From Rhodoferax sp. U11-2br (GTDB lineage Bacteria; Pseudomonadota; Gammaproteobacteria; Burkholderiales; Burkholderiaceae_C), in NCBI RefSeq assembly GCF_018619435.1, contig NZ_JAHFZF010000014.1, positions 39,473 to 103,472 on the forward strand: DNA of 64,000 nt. The letters run 5' to 3'. Shown piece by piece: positions 17,458 through 26,685 of the stretch. A model generated the notes under the pieces. The model was not told where the DNA came from. It saw only the letters and a list, made by a program, of their open reading frames with translations, and searched no databases. How positions within the stretch are numbered: position 1 is the stretch's first letter; each line of letters opens with the position of its first letter. The translations under genes were made by a program, and so were the position numbers.

Positions 17458-17587
17458 GCACCAACACCGCTGGATGAACAGAACCAACGGAACAAGCACC
17501 AACAGCATCACCAACAAGAAGGACTCAGCACCCGCTTCATAATGCCATCACTGCCCTTCGGCCTAACTGCAACCTGCCCAGCCCGCC

Positions 17588-18790
17588 ATGAAACTCATCG
17601 ACGCCATCACCCAAAACAGCCCCAACATTGCGACCTTGCGACGCGACATCCACGCCCACCCGGAGCTGTGTTTTAAAGAAGTCCGCACCGCCGACTTGGT
17701 GGCGACCAAACTCACCGAATGGGGCATCCCCGTGCACCGCGGCCTGGGCACCACCGGCGTGGTGGGCATCCTGGACGGGCGCGACGGCGGCGCCTGTGGC
17801 CACGCGCTGGGCCTGCGTGCCGACATGGACGCGCTGCCGATGCAAGAGCTCAACACCTTTGCCCACGCCAGCACCCACCCCGGCAAAATGCACGCCTGCG
17901 GCCACGACGGCCACACCGCGATGCTGCTGGCGGCGGCCCAATACCTCAGTAGCCACCGCGACTTTGACGGCACCGTCTACCTGATCTTCCAACCCGCCGA
18001 AGAAGGCGGCGGCGGCGCACGCGAGATGATCAAGGACGGTCTGTTTGAGCAATTTCCGATGCAGGCTGTGTTTGGCCTGCACAACTGGCCCGGTTACGAG
18101 AGCGGCAGCTTTGCCGCGAGTTCAGGGCCAGTGATGGCCTCGAGCAACGAATTCAAGATCACCGTGCGCGGCAAAGGCGGCCACGCGGCGATCCCGCACA
18201 ACACGCTCGACCCGGTGCCGGTGGCCTGCCAACTGGTGCAGGGTTTTCAGAGCATCATCAGCCGCAATATCAAACCGATTGACGCTGGCGTGATCTCGGT
18301 CACCATGATCCACGCCGGTGAAGCCACCAACGTGATCCCCAACAGCTGCGAGTTGCAGGGCACGGTGCGCACCTTCTCCTTCGAGGTGCTGGACCTGATT
18401 GAACAACGCATGAAGGACATGACTGAACAGCTGTGCGCCGCGTTTGGCCTGAGCGCCGACTTCGACTTCCACCGCAACTACCCGCCCACCATCAACAGCG
18501 CGGCCGAGGCCGAGTTTTGCCGACAGGTGATGGCCGAGATCGTGGGGCCCGACAAGGTGCAGGTGCAGGAGCCGACCATGGGGGCGGAAGACTTCTCCTA
18601 CATGCTGCTGCAAAAGCCAGGCTGTTACGCCTTCATCGCCAACGGCGACGGCAGCCACCGCGAGCTGGGCCATGGTGCCGGCCCCTGTGTGTTGCACAAC
18701 GCCAGTTATGACTTCAACGACGCATTGTTGCCGCTGGGTGCGACCTACTGGGTACGGCTGGCGCAGCGCTGGCTGAGCCAAGCCGGGTAG
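17588..18790 (+). CDS. M20-family amidohydrolase (hippurate hydrolase / N-acyl-amino acid deacylase type)
   Basis: A 400-aa cytoplasmic metallohydrolase of the M20D branch that hydrolyses N-acyl or amide bonds of amino acid derivatives. Metal-binding signatures are clear: RRDIHAHPELCF near residue 20, LRADMDALPMQE near 80, HACGHDGHTAMLL around residues 102-114, the catalytic Glu pair in FQPAEEGGGGA, the dimerisation-domain GKGGHAAIPH, and MGAEDFSYML near the C-terminus. The start ATG at 17588 directly precedes the typical MKLIDAI beginning. The substrate is not determinable from sequence; hippurate hydrolase is the usual automatic name. Confidence 0.92.
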   Translation: MKLIDAITQNSPNIATLRRDIHAHPELCFKEVRTADLVATKLTEWGIPVHRGLGTTGVVGILDGRDGGACGHALGLRADMDALPMQELNTFAHASTHPGKMHACGHDGHTAMLLAAAQYLSSHRDFDGTVYLIFQPAEEGGGGAREMIKDGLFEQFPMQAVFGLHNWPGYESGSFAASSGPVMASSNEFKITVRGKGGHAAIPHNTLDPVPVACQLVQGFQSIISRNIKPIDAGVISVTMIHAGEATNVIPNSCELQGTVRTFSFEVLDLIEQRMKDMTEQLCAAFGLSADFDFHRNYPPTINSAAEAEFCRQVMAEIVGPDKVQVQEPTMGAEDFSYMLLQKPGCYAFIANGDGSHRELGHGAGPCVLHNASYDFNDALLPLGATYWVRLAQRWLSQAG

Positions 18791-18815
18791 CCCCTGGGCT
18801 GATCGATATCAGCGA

Positions 18816-18870
18816 GCTATATAAAAAGTAGCTATCAGCCTTTTATGCAAAAGGGCTAGAGGCCATTTTT
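18816..18870 (+). repeat. Dispersed palindromic repeat, intergenic copy
   Basis: GCTATATAAAAAGTAGCTAT, CAGCCTTTTATGCAAAAGGGCTA, then GAGGCCATTTTTACAT. Located between the convergent amidohydrolase and chemoreceptor genes. Confidence 0.7.
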
Positions 18871-18943
18871 ACATCAATCCCGACATTCAACTATCAGAGA
18901 ACTGGCCCGCGGGGACCTGACCGTTGACGCAGCCGCAGCCAAG

Positions 18944-20521
18944 TCACCGCAACAGCGGCCGGGTTCCCACGGTGGATGCCAGGTGAAACACCGAAACCGC
19001 TTGCTCCAGCTCTTGTGCCTGGCGGCGCATGGAGTCTGCGGCGGCAGCGGCCTGCTCGACCAGGGCAGCGTTTTGCTGGGTCATCTGATCGATTTCACTG
19101 ACCGAGTCACCCACATGGGTTATGCCACGCCCCTGTTCTTCGGTGGCTTCACTGATCTGGGACACCAAGGCACTGACCCGTTTCACCGCTTGCATGATGT
19201 CGTCCATGGTGCGTCCGGCGCCTTCAACCTGCTCGCTGCCCACGCGCACCTTGTCACTGGAGTCTGAGATCAGGGTCTTGATTTCCTTGGCTGCCTGCGC
19301 AGACCTCTGCGCCAGTGTGCGCACCTCGCCCGCCACAACCGCAAAACCACGCCCTTGTTCACCCGCACGTGCCGCTTCCACCGCCGCATTGAGTGCCAGG
19401 ATATTGGTCTGAAAAGCAATGCCATCGATCACCGCAATGATCTCTTCGATGCGGTGTGAGGCGCTGTTGATCTCGCTCATGGTGGTCACCACACGGGACA
19501 CCGCCTCGCCTCCACGCTGCGCCACCAGGCTGGCTTCCTGCGAGAGCGTGTTGGCCTGTCGTGCGTGGTCGGCATTCTGGCGCACCGACTGGGTGATTTC
19601 GTCCATGGCGGAGGCCACCTGCTGCACGTTGCTGGCCTGCTGCTCGGTCCGGTGTGACAAGTCGTTGTTGCCCTGCGAGATTTCAGTGGAGGCGGTGGCG
19701 ATGCTGTTGGTGCCTTGGCGCACCTGGTAAACGATGCGCTCCAGGGAGCTGGTCATCTCACCCATATTGCGCATCAGCTCGGCGAACTCGTCATGCCCCT
19801 GCACTTGCGGCTGTTGGCTCAAATCCCCCCCGGCAACCGCCCGGGCCACCGATACCGCTGCGTCGAGCGAGTGTTTGATGTGCCGCGTCACGCCCAAGGC
19901 CATCCACAAACCCAGCAAACCCAACACCACAGCAATCCCCAGCTGCCACAGGGCCCGTTGACGCGCCTGCGTCTTGACTTCTGCCACCTTGGCATCCATC
20001 AAGCTGCGTTGCAGCGCGGAAAAGGCGGCGATGTGTTCGTTGTAACTTTTTTGGGCCGGGACAAAGCCTTCATCAAACGCTTTGACAGCACCGTCCACAT
20101 CGCCACTTTTGCGCAGTTCTGCCATTTGCCCCAAAGACTTGAGCAAGGCCTCACGCTTGGGTGTCATGGCGTCAAACCAGGCTTTCTCTTCCTCAGAGGT
20201 GGACACCTCGCGAATCTGGTTGAACATGGCGCCCACCGCCTTGACCAAAGGGCCAATTTCAGGACCAAACAGCTGCGCCAGTGCGGGGTCGGTTGACCGG
20301 TTGACCGCCATCAGACGCACGGTGGTTTCCTGTGACAGCGCCTTCCAGGTCTCCGTCAAACGTAATTTTTCCAGGTCGCTGCTGACCAGTTGGTCCATCG
20401 CCCGGGCGGACTGCTGTTGCTGCAACAATGCCAGACCGGCGCTGGCAAACAACAGGATCAACAAGGCGCCAAATGTCACCGTCAACCGAGCCATGACGCT
20501 CAAACCAGATAGAAATTTCAT
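18944..20521 (-). CDS. Methyl-accepting chemotaxis protein
   Basis: A membrane chemoreceptor of about 525 aa (ATG 20521; GTG 20527 is in frame just upstream). An N-terminal membrane helix (about residues 12-32) is followed by a periplasmic four-helix-bundle-type sensor region, a second membrane helix near residues 190-210, a HAMP segment, and the long coiled-coil signalling domain. The conserved hairpin tip is present ([20 protein letters not shown], then [18 protein letters not shown]). Glutamine/glutamate-rich flanks provide methylation sites. The C-terminus lacks a NWETF-type CheR-binding pentapeptide. The ligand is unknown. It is transcribed alone, convergent to the amidohydrolase gene. 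Confidence 0.95.
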   Translation of the reverse strand: MKFLSGLSVMARLTVTFGALLILLFASAGLALLQQQQSARAMDQLVSSDLEKLRLTETWKALSQETTVRLMAVNRSTDPALAQLFGPEIGPLVKAVGAMFNQIREVSTSEEEKAWFDAMTPKREALLKSLGQMAELRKSGDVDGAVKAFDEGFVPAQKSYNEHIAAFSALQRSLMDAKVAEVKTQARQRALWQLGIAVVLGLLGLWMALGVTRHIKHSLDAAVSVARAVAGGDLSQQPQVQGHDEFAELMRNMGEMTSSLERIVYQVRQGTNSIATASTEISQGNNDLSHRTEQQASNVQQVASAMDEITQSVRQNADHARQANTLSQEASLVAQRGGEAVSRVVTTMSEINSASHRIEEIIAVIDGIAFQTNILALNAAVEAARAGEQGRGFAVVAGEVRTLAQRSAQAAKEIKTLISDSSDKVRVGSEQVEGAGRTMDDIMQAVKRVSALVSQISEATEEQGRGITHVGDSVSEIDQMTQQNAALVEQAAAAADSMRRQAQELEQAVSVFHLASTVGTRPLLR

Positions 20522-20696
20522 GCGCACTTTCCGCTTCAGTGTTCAGAGTACCCCGACCGTCCTCAGGGCTCAGCGGGATGGCGAGGCATTGGGTTTAACT
20601 TCCGTTGCAGTTCAGGCTTTGTGGCCCGTGGGGGCAAAAACCAAACCCGGCGAATGTAGCGTCAAAGCCCCAAATATGGCAAGCCATTCGCTGCGG

Positions 20697-21464
20697 TCAG
20701 TGGCCAAAGCGCCGCTCAGCCATTTCCAGCAGGCCATCAAACAGCAGGTTGTCCACCAGCTCAAAAGGCTGGGTCATGCTGGGCGCCACCTTCCAACCGG
20801 CGCCACCGGTCATCAGACACAAAGGCTCGGCGCCACAGTGTTTGCGCACATGCTGCAGCATCCGATCCACCGCACCCACAATCGCAAAGGTGCCGCCGCT
20901 GGTGAGTGCGTCGCTGGTGTTGGTGGGGAAATCGACCACATTGCCGGTCGGCACACTCAGGCCTGCGGTGCCGGACTCCATAGCGCGCAACATGATGCCG
21001 TGACCGGGCAAAATCAGGCCGCCCAGAAAACGGCCCGTGGCGTCCAGCGCATCCACGGTGACGGCCGTGCCGACCATCACCACCACCATCGGCCGCGCCG
21101 GGCCTTGGGCCAGGCCACGGTGCCAGGCGCCGATCATCGCCACCCAGCGGTCGGCCCCCAGGCGCGCCGGGTAGTCGTAACCGTTGGTGACACCAGCCTC
21201 TTCGCTGCTGGCCACCACCCACTGGGCCGACACGTCCCACAGCTCCATCTGTTCTTCGACCCGGCGTTTGACCGCCTCACCGGCCACCAGGCAACCCAAC
21301 ACATGCTGCGGCGGCGGGATGCGTGACCAGTCACCTTCAGCCAGTGTTTCGATGTTGTCGAGGAATTGCACCCCCTGGGCCAGCACCGGCGCGTCGCGCC
21401 TGGGTGCAGCATGCAGGGCCCATTTCAGGCGGGTATTGCCCACGTCCATTGCCAAAAAAGTCAT
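20697..21464 (-). CDS. coaX: Type III pantothenate kinase
   Basis: Catalyses ATP-dependent phosphorylation of pantothenate, the first step of CoA synthesis, without the feedback inhibition of CoaA. About 255 aa from ATG 21464; longer in-frame starts are less plausible because conserved sequence starts here with [17 protein letters not shown] (phosphate-binding motif DVGNTRLKW). Further type III motifs are [42 protein letters not shown] and TGGAGW. In many betaproteobacteria coaX follows birA; here no birA precedes it in this window. Confidence 0.95.
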   Translation of the reverse strand: MTFLAMDVGNTRLKWALHAAPRRDAPVLAQGVQFLDNIETLAEGDWSRIPPPQHVLGCLVAGEAVKRRVEEQMELWDVSAQWVVASSEEAGVTNGYDYPARLGADRWVAMIGAWHRGLAQGPARPMVVVMVGTAVTVDALDATGRFLGGLILPGHGIMLRAMESGTAGLSVPTGNVVDFPTNTSDALTSGGTFAIVGAVDRMLQHVRKHCGAEPLCLMTGGAGWKVAPSMTQPFELVDNLLFDGLLEMAERRFGH

Positions 21465-21569
21465 GCCGGGGATTATCAGCACAAACCCGCTGTCCATTGG
21501 CACGACGGCCAGGCCCACAGGCCCTGACATCGTGTCAGTTGAGCTAGCTCAATAAAGCAGCGCCTGTTT

Positions 21570-21612
21570 GTGTCGGGTTGGGCTTCGACAGGCTCAGTCC
21601 AAACTGACAGCC
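21570..21612. repeat. Short palindromic repeat (TTCGACAGGCTCAG type)
   Basis: The stretch GGGTTGGGCTTCGACAGGCT followed by CAGTCCAAACTGACAGCCC resembles a TTCGACAGGCTCAGCCCGAAC-like repeat seen in many Burkholderiales intergenic regions. It lies between coaX and the persulfide dioxygenase gene. Confidence 0.5.
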
Positions 21613-21650
21613 CACCACCGCCGGACACAGATCAGCCGCGTTAGCTGACA

Positions 21651-22763
21651 CTAACTCTGGCGCCAAGGCAGGCCATGAAAGCGCCAGCCGCCGTGCCGGT
21701 TGCGCTGGGCGTGCTCATCCGGGTCACCTTCAAAACCTTCGAGGATGTTGTAGGCCTGCAGCCCCAGCTCGGTGGCACGCTGGGCCGCTGCGACCGAGCG
21801 CACCCCGCTGCGGCACAGCAACAGCACTTTTTGGCCTTCGGGCACGGAGGCCTGCAACTGCGCATCAAAGTCGGGGTTCATCACCATGCCGGGCCATTGT
21901 TTCCAGGCCACCGCCAGGGCACCCGGCACAAAACCAACCCAGGCGCGTTCGGCATCGGTGCGCACATCCACCAGAACTGCTTCACCTGACTCAAACCACT
22001 GCCAGGCCAAGGTGGGTGACACGTCACCTGCGTAACCGGCAGCCGGGCGCGGCAGCAGGCTCTCGGGCGCCGGGGTGTCGTGGCGCAGACCAGAGCGCAG
22101 GTTGGCAGGCACCGCTTCCTGGATGCGTTGGGGTGGCGGCAGTTTCAGCGCGTCCATGATGGCCACAAACTCGGCCAGGCTTTTGCCCGCCACCCGGGGG
22201 TTGCTGGCCTTTTCCTGGCCGATGCTGGATTGGGTTTTGCCCTGGTAATCGTGCCCGGGCCAGACGGTGGTGTCCTCGGGCAGTTTGAACAACACTTCGG
22301 TGAGGCTGTGGTACATCTGCGTCGCACTGCCGGACTGAAAGTCGGTGCGGCCACAGCCGTTGATCAGCAAGGTGTCACCGGTAAAGACGTGGTTGTGCCA
22401 GACAAAACTCATGCTGCCTGCGGTGTGGCCCGGCGTGTGCAGGGCGCGGATTTGTTCAGCGCCAAAGTCCAGCATATCCCCGTCCTGCAGCTGCACCGAC
22501 GCGGTGCTGATGCCACAGCCTGCGGGTGCGGTGGTTTTGGCACCCGCCAGTTCGGCCAACTGGCCTGCGCTGGTGATGTGGTCGGCATGGGCATGGGTTT
22601 CGAGCGCCCAGATCAGTTTGAGGCCATGCTCGCGTAACACCTGCAGATCACGCGCGATCTGGGTGTCCACCGGGTCGATGATCACGGCATCACGGCTGGC
22701 CGGGTCAAACAGGACGTAGGTGTAGGTGCTGGAGGCGGTGTCAAAAAGCTGGATGGGTGTCAT
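21651..22763 (-). CDS. Persulfide dioxygenase-rhodanese fusion protein
   Basis: A two-domain sulfur enzyme of 370 aa from ATG 22763 (a longer frame exists but runs into the promoter region). Residues 1-240 are an ETHE1-like metallo-beta-lactamase-fold persulfide dioxygenase: THAHADH at 56-62, LHTPGHTAGSMSFV, FTGDTLLINGCGRTDFQ and WPGHDYQG supply the mononuclear iron ligands. Residues 265-370 are a rhodanese domain with active-site Cys at about 317 in the loop CRSGVRS. Fusions of this kind have been described in Burkholderia; they oxidise glutathione persulfide to sulfite and transfer sulfane sulfur. It is divergent from icmF across a 179-bp region with two inverted repeats. Confidence 0.93.
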   Translation of the reverse strand: MTPIQLFDTASSTYTYVLFDPASRDAVIIDPVDTQIARDLQVLREHGLKLIWALETHAHADHITSAGQLAELAGAKTTAPAGCGISTASVQLQDGDMLDFGAEQIRALHTPGHTAGSMSFVWHNHVFTGDTLLINGCGRTDFQSGSATQMYHSLTEVLFKLPEDTTVWPGHDYQGKTQSSIGQEKASNPRVAGKSLAEFVAIMDALKLPPPQRIQEAVPANLRSGLRHDTPAPESLLPRPAAGYAGDVSPTLAWQWFESGEAVLVDVRTDAERAWVGFVPGALAVAWKQWPGMVMNPDFDAQLQASVPEGQKVLLLCRSGVRSVAAAQRATELGLQAYNILEGFEGDPDEHAQRNRHGGWRFHGLPWRQS

Positions 22764-22854
22764 GGCATCAGGTCCGAGGGTGTTCAAGGCAGTGGCTGGC
22801 GACCACATGGCAATGTAACGCGAAAGCACCGTTTCAAGTACCATGCGCACCAGA

Positions 22855-22876
22855 TTGACGTTGACGTCAACGTCAA
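22855..22876. promoter_or_regulatory. Perfect 22-bp palindrome, candidate operator upstream of icmF
   Basis: Arms TTGACGTTGAC and GTCAACGTCAA are exact reverse complements with no spacer. It is about 67 nt upstream of the icmF start and about 92 nt from the divergent persulfide dioxygenase start. ACGT-centred palindromes of this kind are bound by regulators of branched-chain and acyl-CoA catabolism such as LiuR; that link is inference. Confidence 0.6.
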
Positions 22877-22880
22877 GTCA

Positions 22881-22909
22881 GTTCAAACCGATGAAATCGC
22901 GGTTTGAAC
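22881..22909. promoter_or_regulatory. 10-bp inverted repeat upstream of icmF
   Basis: GTTCAAACCG (22881-22890) and CGGTTTGAAC (22900-22909) are perfect reverse complements with a 9-nt spacer, 4 nt from the 22-bp palindrome and 33 nt before the icmF start. It could be a second regulator site or a hairpin in the 5' untranslated region. Confidence 0.55.
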
Positions 22910-22942
22910 CTTACAACGATAAGTACCCGACTGGAGACACCC

Positions 22943-25900
22943 ATGACCGACCTGTCCACCGACCTCAAGGCCCTGGCCCACTACCGGCCGACCCACAAAG
23001 TGCGTTTTGTCACCGCGGCCAGCCTGTTTGACGGGCACGACGCCTCGATCAACATCATGCGTCGCATCCTGCAAAGCATGGGCGCCGAGGTGATCCACCT
23101 GGGCCACAACCGCAGTGTGGACGAGGTGGTGACCGCCGCGCTGCAGGAAGATGCCCAGGGCATTGCCATCAGCTCCTACCAGGGCGGGCATGTGGAGTAT
23201 TTCAAATACATGGTGGACCTGCTCAAGAGCCGGGGCGGCGCGCACATCCAGGTGTTTGGCGGCGGCGGCGGCGTGATTGTGCCCAGCGAGATTGCCGAGT
23301 TGCATGCCTATGGTGTGCAACACATCTTCAGCCCCGAAGACGGCCAGCGCATGGGCCTGGCCGGCATGATTGGTCAGATGGTGAAGTCGTGTGACCTAGA
23401 CCTCACTGCATACGCGCCGACCCAGATCGAAGCTATCCAGGGCCACACTGACGCCAGTTGGCGTGCACTGGCACAACTCATCACCGCACTCGAGAACGAA
23501 AACGCCTCGGGAGTAGGTAAAGGCGAGTTTTCAGTGCCTTTTAAGGCTCTAGCCCTTGATATACAAGGGCTAGAAGCTACAAAAAATATACCTGTTCTGG
23601 GCATCACCGGCACCGGTGGTGCGGGCAAGTCGAGCCTGACCGACGAGCTGATACGCCGCCTGCGGCTTGACCAGAGTGACAGCCTGCGTGTGGCGGTGAT
23701 CAGCATCGACCCGAGTCGGCGCAAGAGTGGTGGCGCGCTGCTGGGTGACCGCATCCGCATGAACGCCATCAGTCCATGGCAAAACGGCCCCAAGGTCTTC
23801 ATGCGTTCCCTCGCCACCCGGGACTTTGGTTCAGAAATCAGCGCTGCCCTGCCCGACGTGCTGGCCGCCTGCAAGGTGGCTGGTTTCGATCTGATCATTG
23901 TGGAGACCTCGGGCATTGGCCAGGGTGACGCGGCCATCGTGCCGCATGTGGATGTGCCTTTGTATGTGATGACACCCGAGTTTGGCGCCGCCAGCCAGCT
24001 GGAAAAAATCGACATGCTGGACTTTGCCGAGTTTGTGGCCATCAACAAGTTTGACCGCAAGGGCGCCGTGGATGCACTGCGCGACGTGGCCAAACAGGTG
24101 CAGCGCAACCGCGAGGCCTTTAACGTGCCGCCCGAGCAGATGCCGGTGTTTGGCACCATGGCGGCACGCTTCAACGACGACGGCGTGACCGCGTTGTACC
24201 AGGCCCTGAAAGTGCGGCTGGCTGAACTCGGCCTGCCGCTGGGTGCCTCACACCTGCCCACGGTGGCGGTGCGCCACAGCACCAACCAGAGCCCGGTGGT
24301 GCCCGCCGCACGCACCCGCTACTTGGCCGACATTGCCGACACGGTGCGCGATTACAAGAAAAATGCCCGCGCCCAAGCCAAGCTGGCGCGTGAAATCCAG
24401 CAACTGCGCGCCGCCGCAACGATGCTGCAGGACAACGACACCAGCGCGGCGGCCGAGGCCGCCCAAAAGCTGGCCCAGCAACGCGAGCAGACCCAAGACC
24501 CCGCTGCCCACAAGCTGCTGGCCCAGTGGCCCGAGATGCAGCGAGCCTACGCGGGCGACGAATACGTGGTGAAGATCCGCGACAAGGAAATCCGCACCAG
24601 CCTCACCACCAAAAGCTTGAGCGGCACGCCCATCCGCAAGGTGTGTCTGCCGCAATACGAAGACCACGGCGAAATCCTGAAGTGGCTGATGCTCGACAAC
24701 GTGCCGGGCAGCTACCCCTACACCGCCGGCACCTTCGCCTTCAAACGCGAGAACGAAGACCCGACGCGGATGTTCGCCGGGGAAGGCGACCCGTTTCGCA
24801 CCAACAAACGCTTCAAGTTGCTCAGCTCAGGGCTGCCCGCCAAACGCCTGTCGACCGCGTTTGACTCGGTCACGCTCTACGGCAACGACCCCGATCCGCG
24901 TCCGGACATCTACGGCAAGGTCGGCAATTCGGGCGTGTCGATTGCAACGATTGACGATCTGAAAGTGCTGTACGGCGGTTTTGATTTGTGCAGCCCCAAC
25001 ACCAGCGTGAGCATGACCATCAATGGGCCAGCACCGAGCATCCTGGCCATGTTCATGAATGCTGCTATCGACCAGAACCTGGAAAAGTTCATCACCGACA
25101 ACGGCCGCGAACCCACCGACACCGAGGCGCAGAAGATACGTGAATGGGTGCTGGCCAATGTGCGCGGCACGGTGCAGGCCGACATCCTCAAAGAAGACCA
25201 GGGCCAGAACACCTGCATCTTCAGCACCGAGTTCAGCCTCAAGGTCATGGGAGACATCGCCAGCTACTTTGTGCACCACAACGTGCGCAACTTCTACAGC
25301 GTGAGCATCAGTGGTTACCACATCGCCGAGGCCGGCGCCAACCCGATCAGCCAGTTGGCGTTCACACTCTCCAACGGTTTCACCTATGTCGAAGCCTATC
25401 TGGCGCGCGGCATGCACATCGACGACTTTGCGCCGAACCTGAGCTTCTTCTTCAGCAACGGCATGGACCCCGAGTACACGGTGATGGGCCGTGTCGCGCG
25501 GCGCATCTGGGCGGTGGCGATGAAAGAGCGCTACGGCGCCAACGAGCGCAGCCAGAAGCTGAAATACCACATACAGACCAGCGGGCGCAGCCTGCACGCA
25601 CAAGAAATCCAGTTCAACGACATCCGCACCACCTTGCAGGCGCTGATTGCCATCTACGACAACTGCAACAGCTTACACACCAACGCGTTTGACGAGGCCA
25701 TCACCACACCAACCGAAGACTCGGTGCGCCGAGCGATGGCCATCCAGCTCATCATCAACCGCGAATGGGGCCTGGCCAAGAACGAGAACCCGTCACAGGG
25801 CGCGTTCATCATCGAAGAGCTGACCGAGTTGGTGGAAGAAGCGGTGTTGCTGGAGTTTGAGCGCATCACCGAGCGTGGTGGTGTGCTCGGTGCCATGGAA

Positions 25901-26263
25901 ACCGGCTACCAGCGCGGCAAGATTCAGGACGAATCGATGACGTATGAGATGCTCAAACACACCGGCGAGTTGCCCATCATCGGTGTCAACACCTTCCGCA
26001 ACCCGCATGGCGACCCGGTCAATGACAAGCTGGAGCTGGCGCGCTCCACCGACGAAGAAAAACAAAGCCAGCTCAGTCGCCTGGCCGACTTCCACACCCG
26101 CCATGCGGCCGAGGCACCGGCCCAGCTCAAACGCCTGCAGCAGGCCGTCATCGACAACCAGAATGTGTTTGAGGTGCTGATGGACGCGGTGCGTTGCTGC
26201 TCCCTGGGTCAGATCACCAATGCGCTGTTTGAGGTGGGTGGGCAATATCGGCGCAATATGTAA
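22943..26263 (+). CDS. icmF: Fused isobutyryl-CoA mutase IcmF (B12 domain, G-protein chaperone, mutase)
   Basis: An adenosylcobalamin-dependent acyl-CoA mutase interconverting isobutyryl-CoA and n-butyryl-CoA; some members act on pivalyl- or isovaleryl-CoA. The start ATG 22943 has GGAG upstream; the protein is about 1106 aa. Order of domains: B12-binding (DGHD at 30-33, with GGGGGVIVP near 115), MeaB-like GTPase chaperone (Walker [10 protein letters not shown] near 222-230, [13 protein letters not shown] near 368-371), a helical linker, then the TIM-barrel substrate domain ([52 protein letters not shown]). This order is diagnostic of IcmF rather than methylmalonyl-CoA mutase. The linker before the GTPase domain contains an in-frame copy of the dispersed repeat. 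It is alone on this strand, with two inverted repeats in its promoter region. Confidence 0.96.
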   Translation: MTDLSTDLKALAHYRPTHKVRFVTAASLFDGHDASINIMRRILQSMGAEVIHLGHNRSVDEVVTAALQEDAQGIAISSYQGGHVEYFKYMVDLLKSRGGAHIQVFGGGGGVIVPSEIAELHAYGVQHIFSPEDGQRMGLAGMIGQMVKSCDLDLTAYAPTQIEAIQGHTDASWRALAQLITALENENASGVGKGEFSVPFKALALDIQGLEATKNIPVLGITGTGGAGKSSLTDELIRRLRLDQSDSLRVAVISIDPSRRKSGGALLGDRIRMNAISPWQNGPKVFMRSLATRDFGSEISAALPDVLAACKVAGFDLIIVETSGIGQGDAAIVPHVDVPLYVMTPEFGAASQLEKIDMLDFAEFVAINKFDRKGAVDALRDVAKQVQRNREAFNVPPEQMPVFGTMAARFNDDGVTALYQALKVRLAELGLPLGASHLPTVAVRHSTNQSPVVPAARTRYLADIADTVRDYKKNARAQAKLAREIQQLRAAATMLQDNDTSAAAEAAQKLAQQREQTQDPAAHKLLAQWPEMQRAYAGDEYVVKIRDKEIRTSLTTKSLSGTPIRKVCLPQYEDHGEILKWLMLDNVPGSYPYTAGTFAFKRENEDPTRMFAGEGDPFRTNKRFKLLSSGLPAKRLSTAFDSVTLYGNDPDPRPDIYGKVGNSGVSIATIDDLKVLYGGFDLCSPNTSVSMTINGPAPSILAMFMNAAIDQNLEKFITDNGREPTDTEAQKIREWVLANVRGTVQADILKEDQGQNTCIFSTEFSLKVMGDIASYFVHHNVRNFYSVSISGYHIAEAGANPISQLAFTLSNGFTYVEAYLARGMHIDDFAPNLSFFFSNGMDPEYTVMGRVARRIWAVAMKERYGANERSQKLKYHIQTSGRSLHAQEIQFNDIRTTLQALIAIYDNCNSLHTNAFDEAITTPTEDSVRRAMAIQLIINREWGLAKNENPSQGAFIIEELTELVEEAVLLEFERITERGGVLGAMETGYQRGKIQDESMTYEMLKHTGELPIIGVNTFRNPHGDPVNDKLELARSTDEEKQSQLSRLADFHTRHAAEAPAQLKRLQQAVIDNQNVFEVLMDAVRCCSLGQITNALFEVGGQYRRNM
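23538..23588 (+). repeat. Dispersed palindromic repeat, copy inside icmF
   Basis: GGCTCTAGCCCTTGATATAC followed by AAGGGCTAGAAGCTAC is a well-preserved copy of the repeat core. It is translated as part of the linker between the B12-binding and G-protein domains ([14 protein letters not shown]). Confidence 0.7.
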
Positions 26264-26271
26264 GGCCGATA

Positions 26272-26331
26272 GACTCTATTTTGCATAGCTACCAACCCTT
26301 TATAGATAAGGGCTAGAGGCCAAAAATGCAT
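26272..26331 (+). repeat. Dispersed palindromic repeat, intergenic copy
   Basis: ACTCTATTTTGCATAGCTAC, CAACCCTTTATAGATAAGGG, then CTAGAGGCCAAAAATGCAT. It starts 9 nt after the icmF stop and directly precedes a terminator hairpin. Confidence 0.7.
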
Positions 26332-26362
26332 AAAAAAAACGGCCCGACTTGGGCCGTTTTTT
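26332..26362. terminator. Bidirectional rho-independent terminator (icmF / 55-aa gene)
   Basis: Perfect 7-bp stem ACGGCCC / GGGCCGT with loop GACTT, an A-run on the left and a T-run on the right, so it can stop icmF from the left and the small gene from the right. Confidence 0.85.
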
Positions 26363-26391
26363 GGCGCCGCATCAAGCGGCTAAAGCAGGGA

Positions 26392-26559
26392 TCAGCCGCC
26401 TTTTTTGCAACGCTTGCCAGGGTTTTTCTTGTTGTTGGTGGCAACGCCGCGCTCCAGGCTGCGCATCTGGCCGTGGCCAGCGGTGTAGCACACGCCCTTG
26501 GGGGCAACAGGACGGGGCGTCGCTTTGCGGTCAGCTTCAGTACGAAATTCTTTGGCCAT
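26392..26559 (-). CDS. Small basic conserved protein (55 aa)
   Basis: A 55-aa frame from ATG 26559 to TGA at 26392-26394, beginning MAKEFRTEADRKATPRP and ending NPGKRCKKGG. It is very basic, with two cysteines. I recall similar unannotated small proteins in Comamonadaceae but cannot name a family. A strong terminator lies 30 nt downstream, consistent with a real single-gene transcript. The basic, disordered tail might bind RNA or DNA; this is inference only. Confidence 0.6.
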   Translation of the reverse strand: MAKEFRTEADRKATPRPVAPKGVCYTAGHGQMRSLERGVATNNKKNPGKRCKKGG

Positions 26560-26685
26560 GATGAATGGGCTCCGGCAGGTTGGTAAAAGGGACGATTATC
26601 CTATTTTTTAGATTGGCTGTTCCCAAGCCAAAGACGAAGACCTCTCAAGCGCCCAAAAGCGGGCGATTGGTGCGTGATCAGCGCC

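Noticed and set aside
22764..22830. Possible cobalamin riboswitch (GCCACTG box on the minus strand near 22790)
   Set aside because: Only the short box is present; there is no conserved upstream stem region, and the downstream gene is a persulfide dioxygenase, not a B12 gene.
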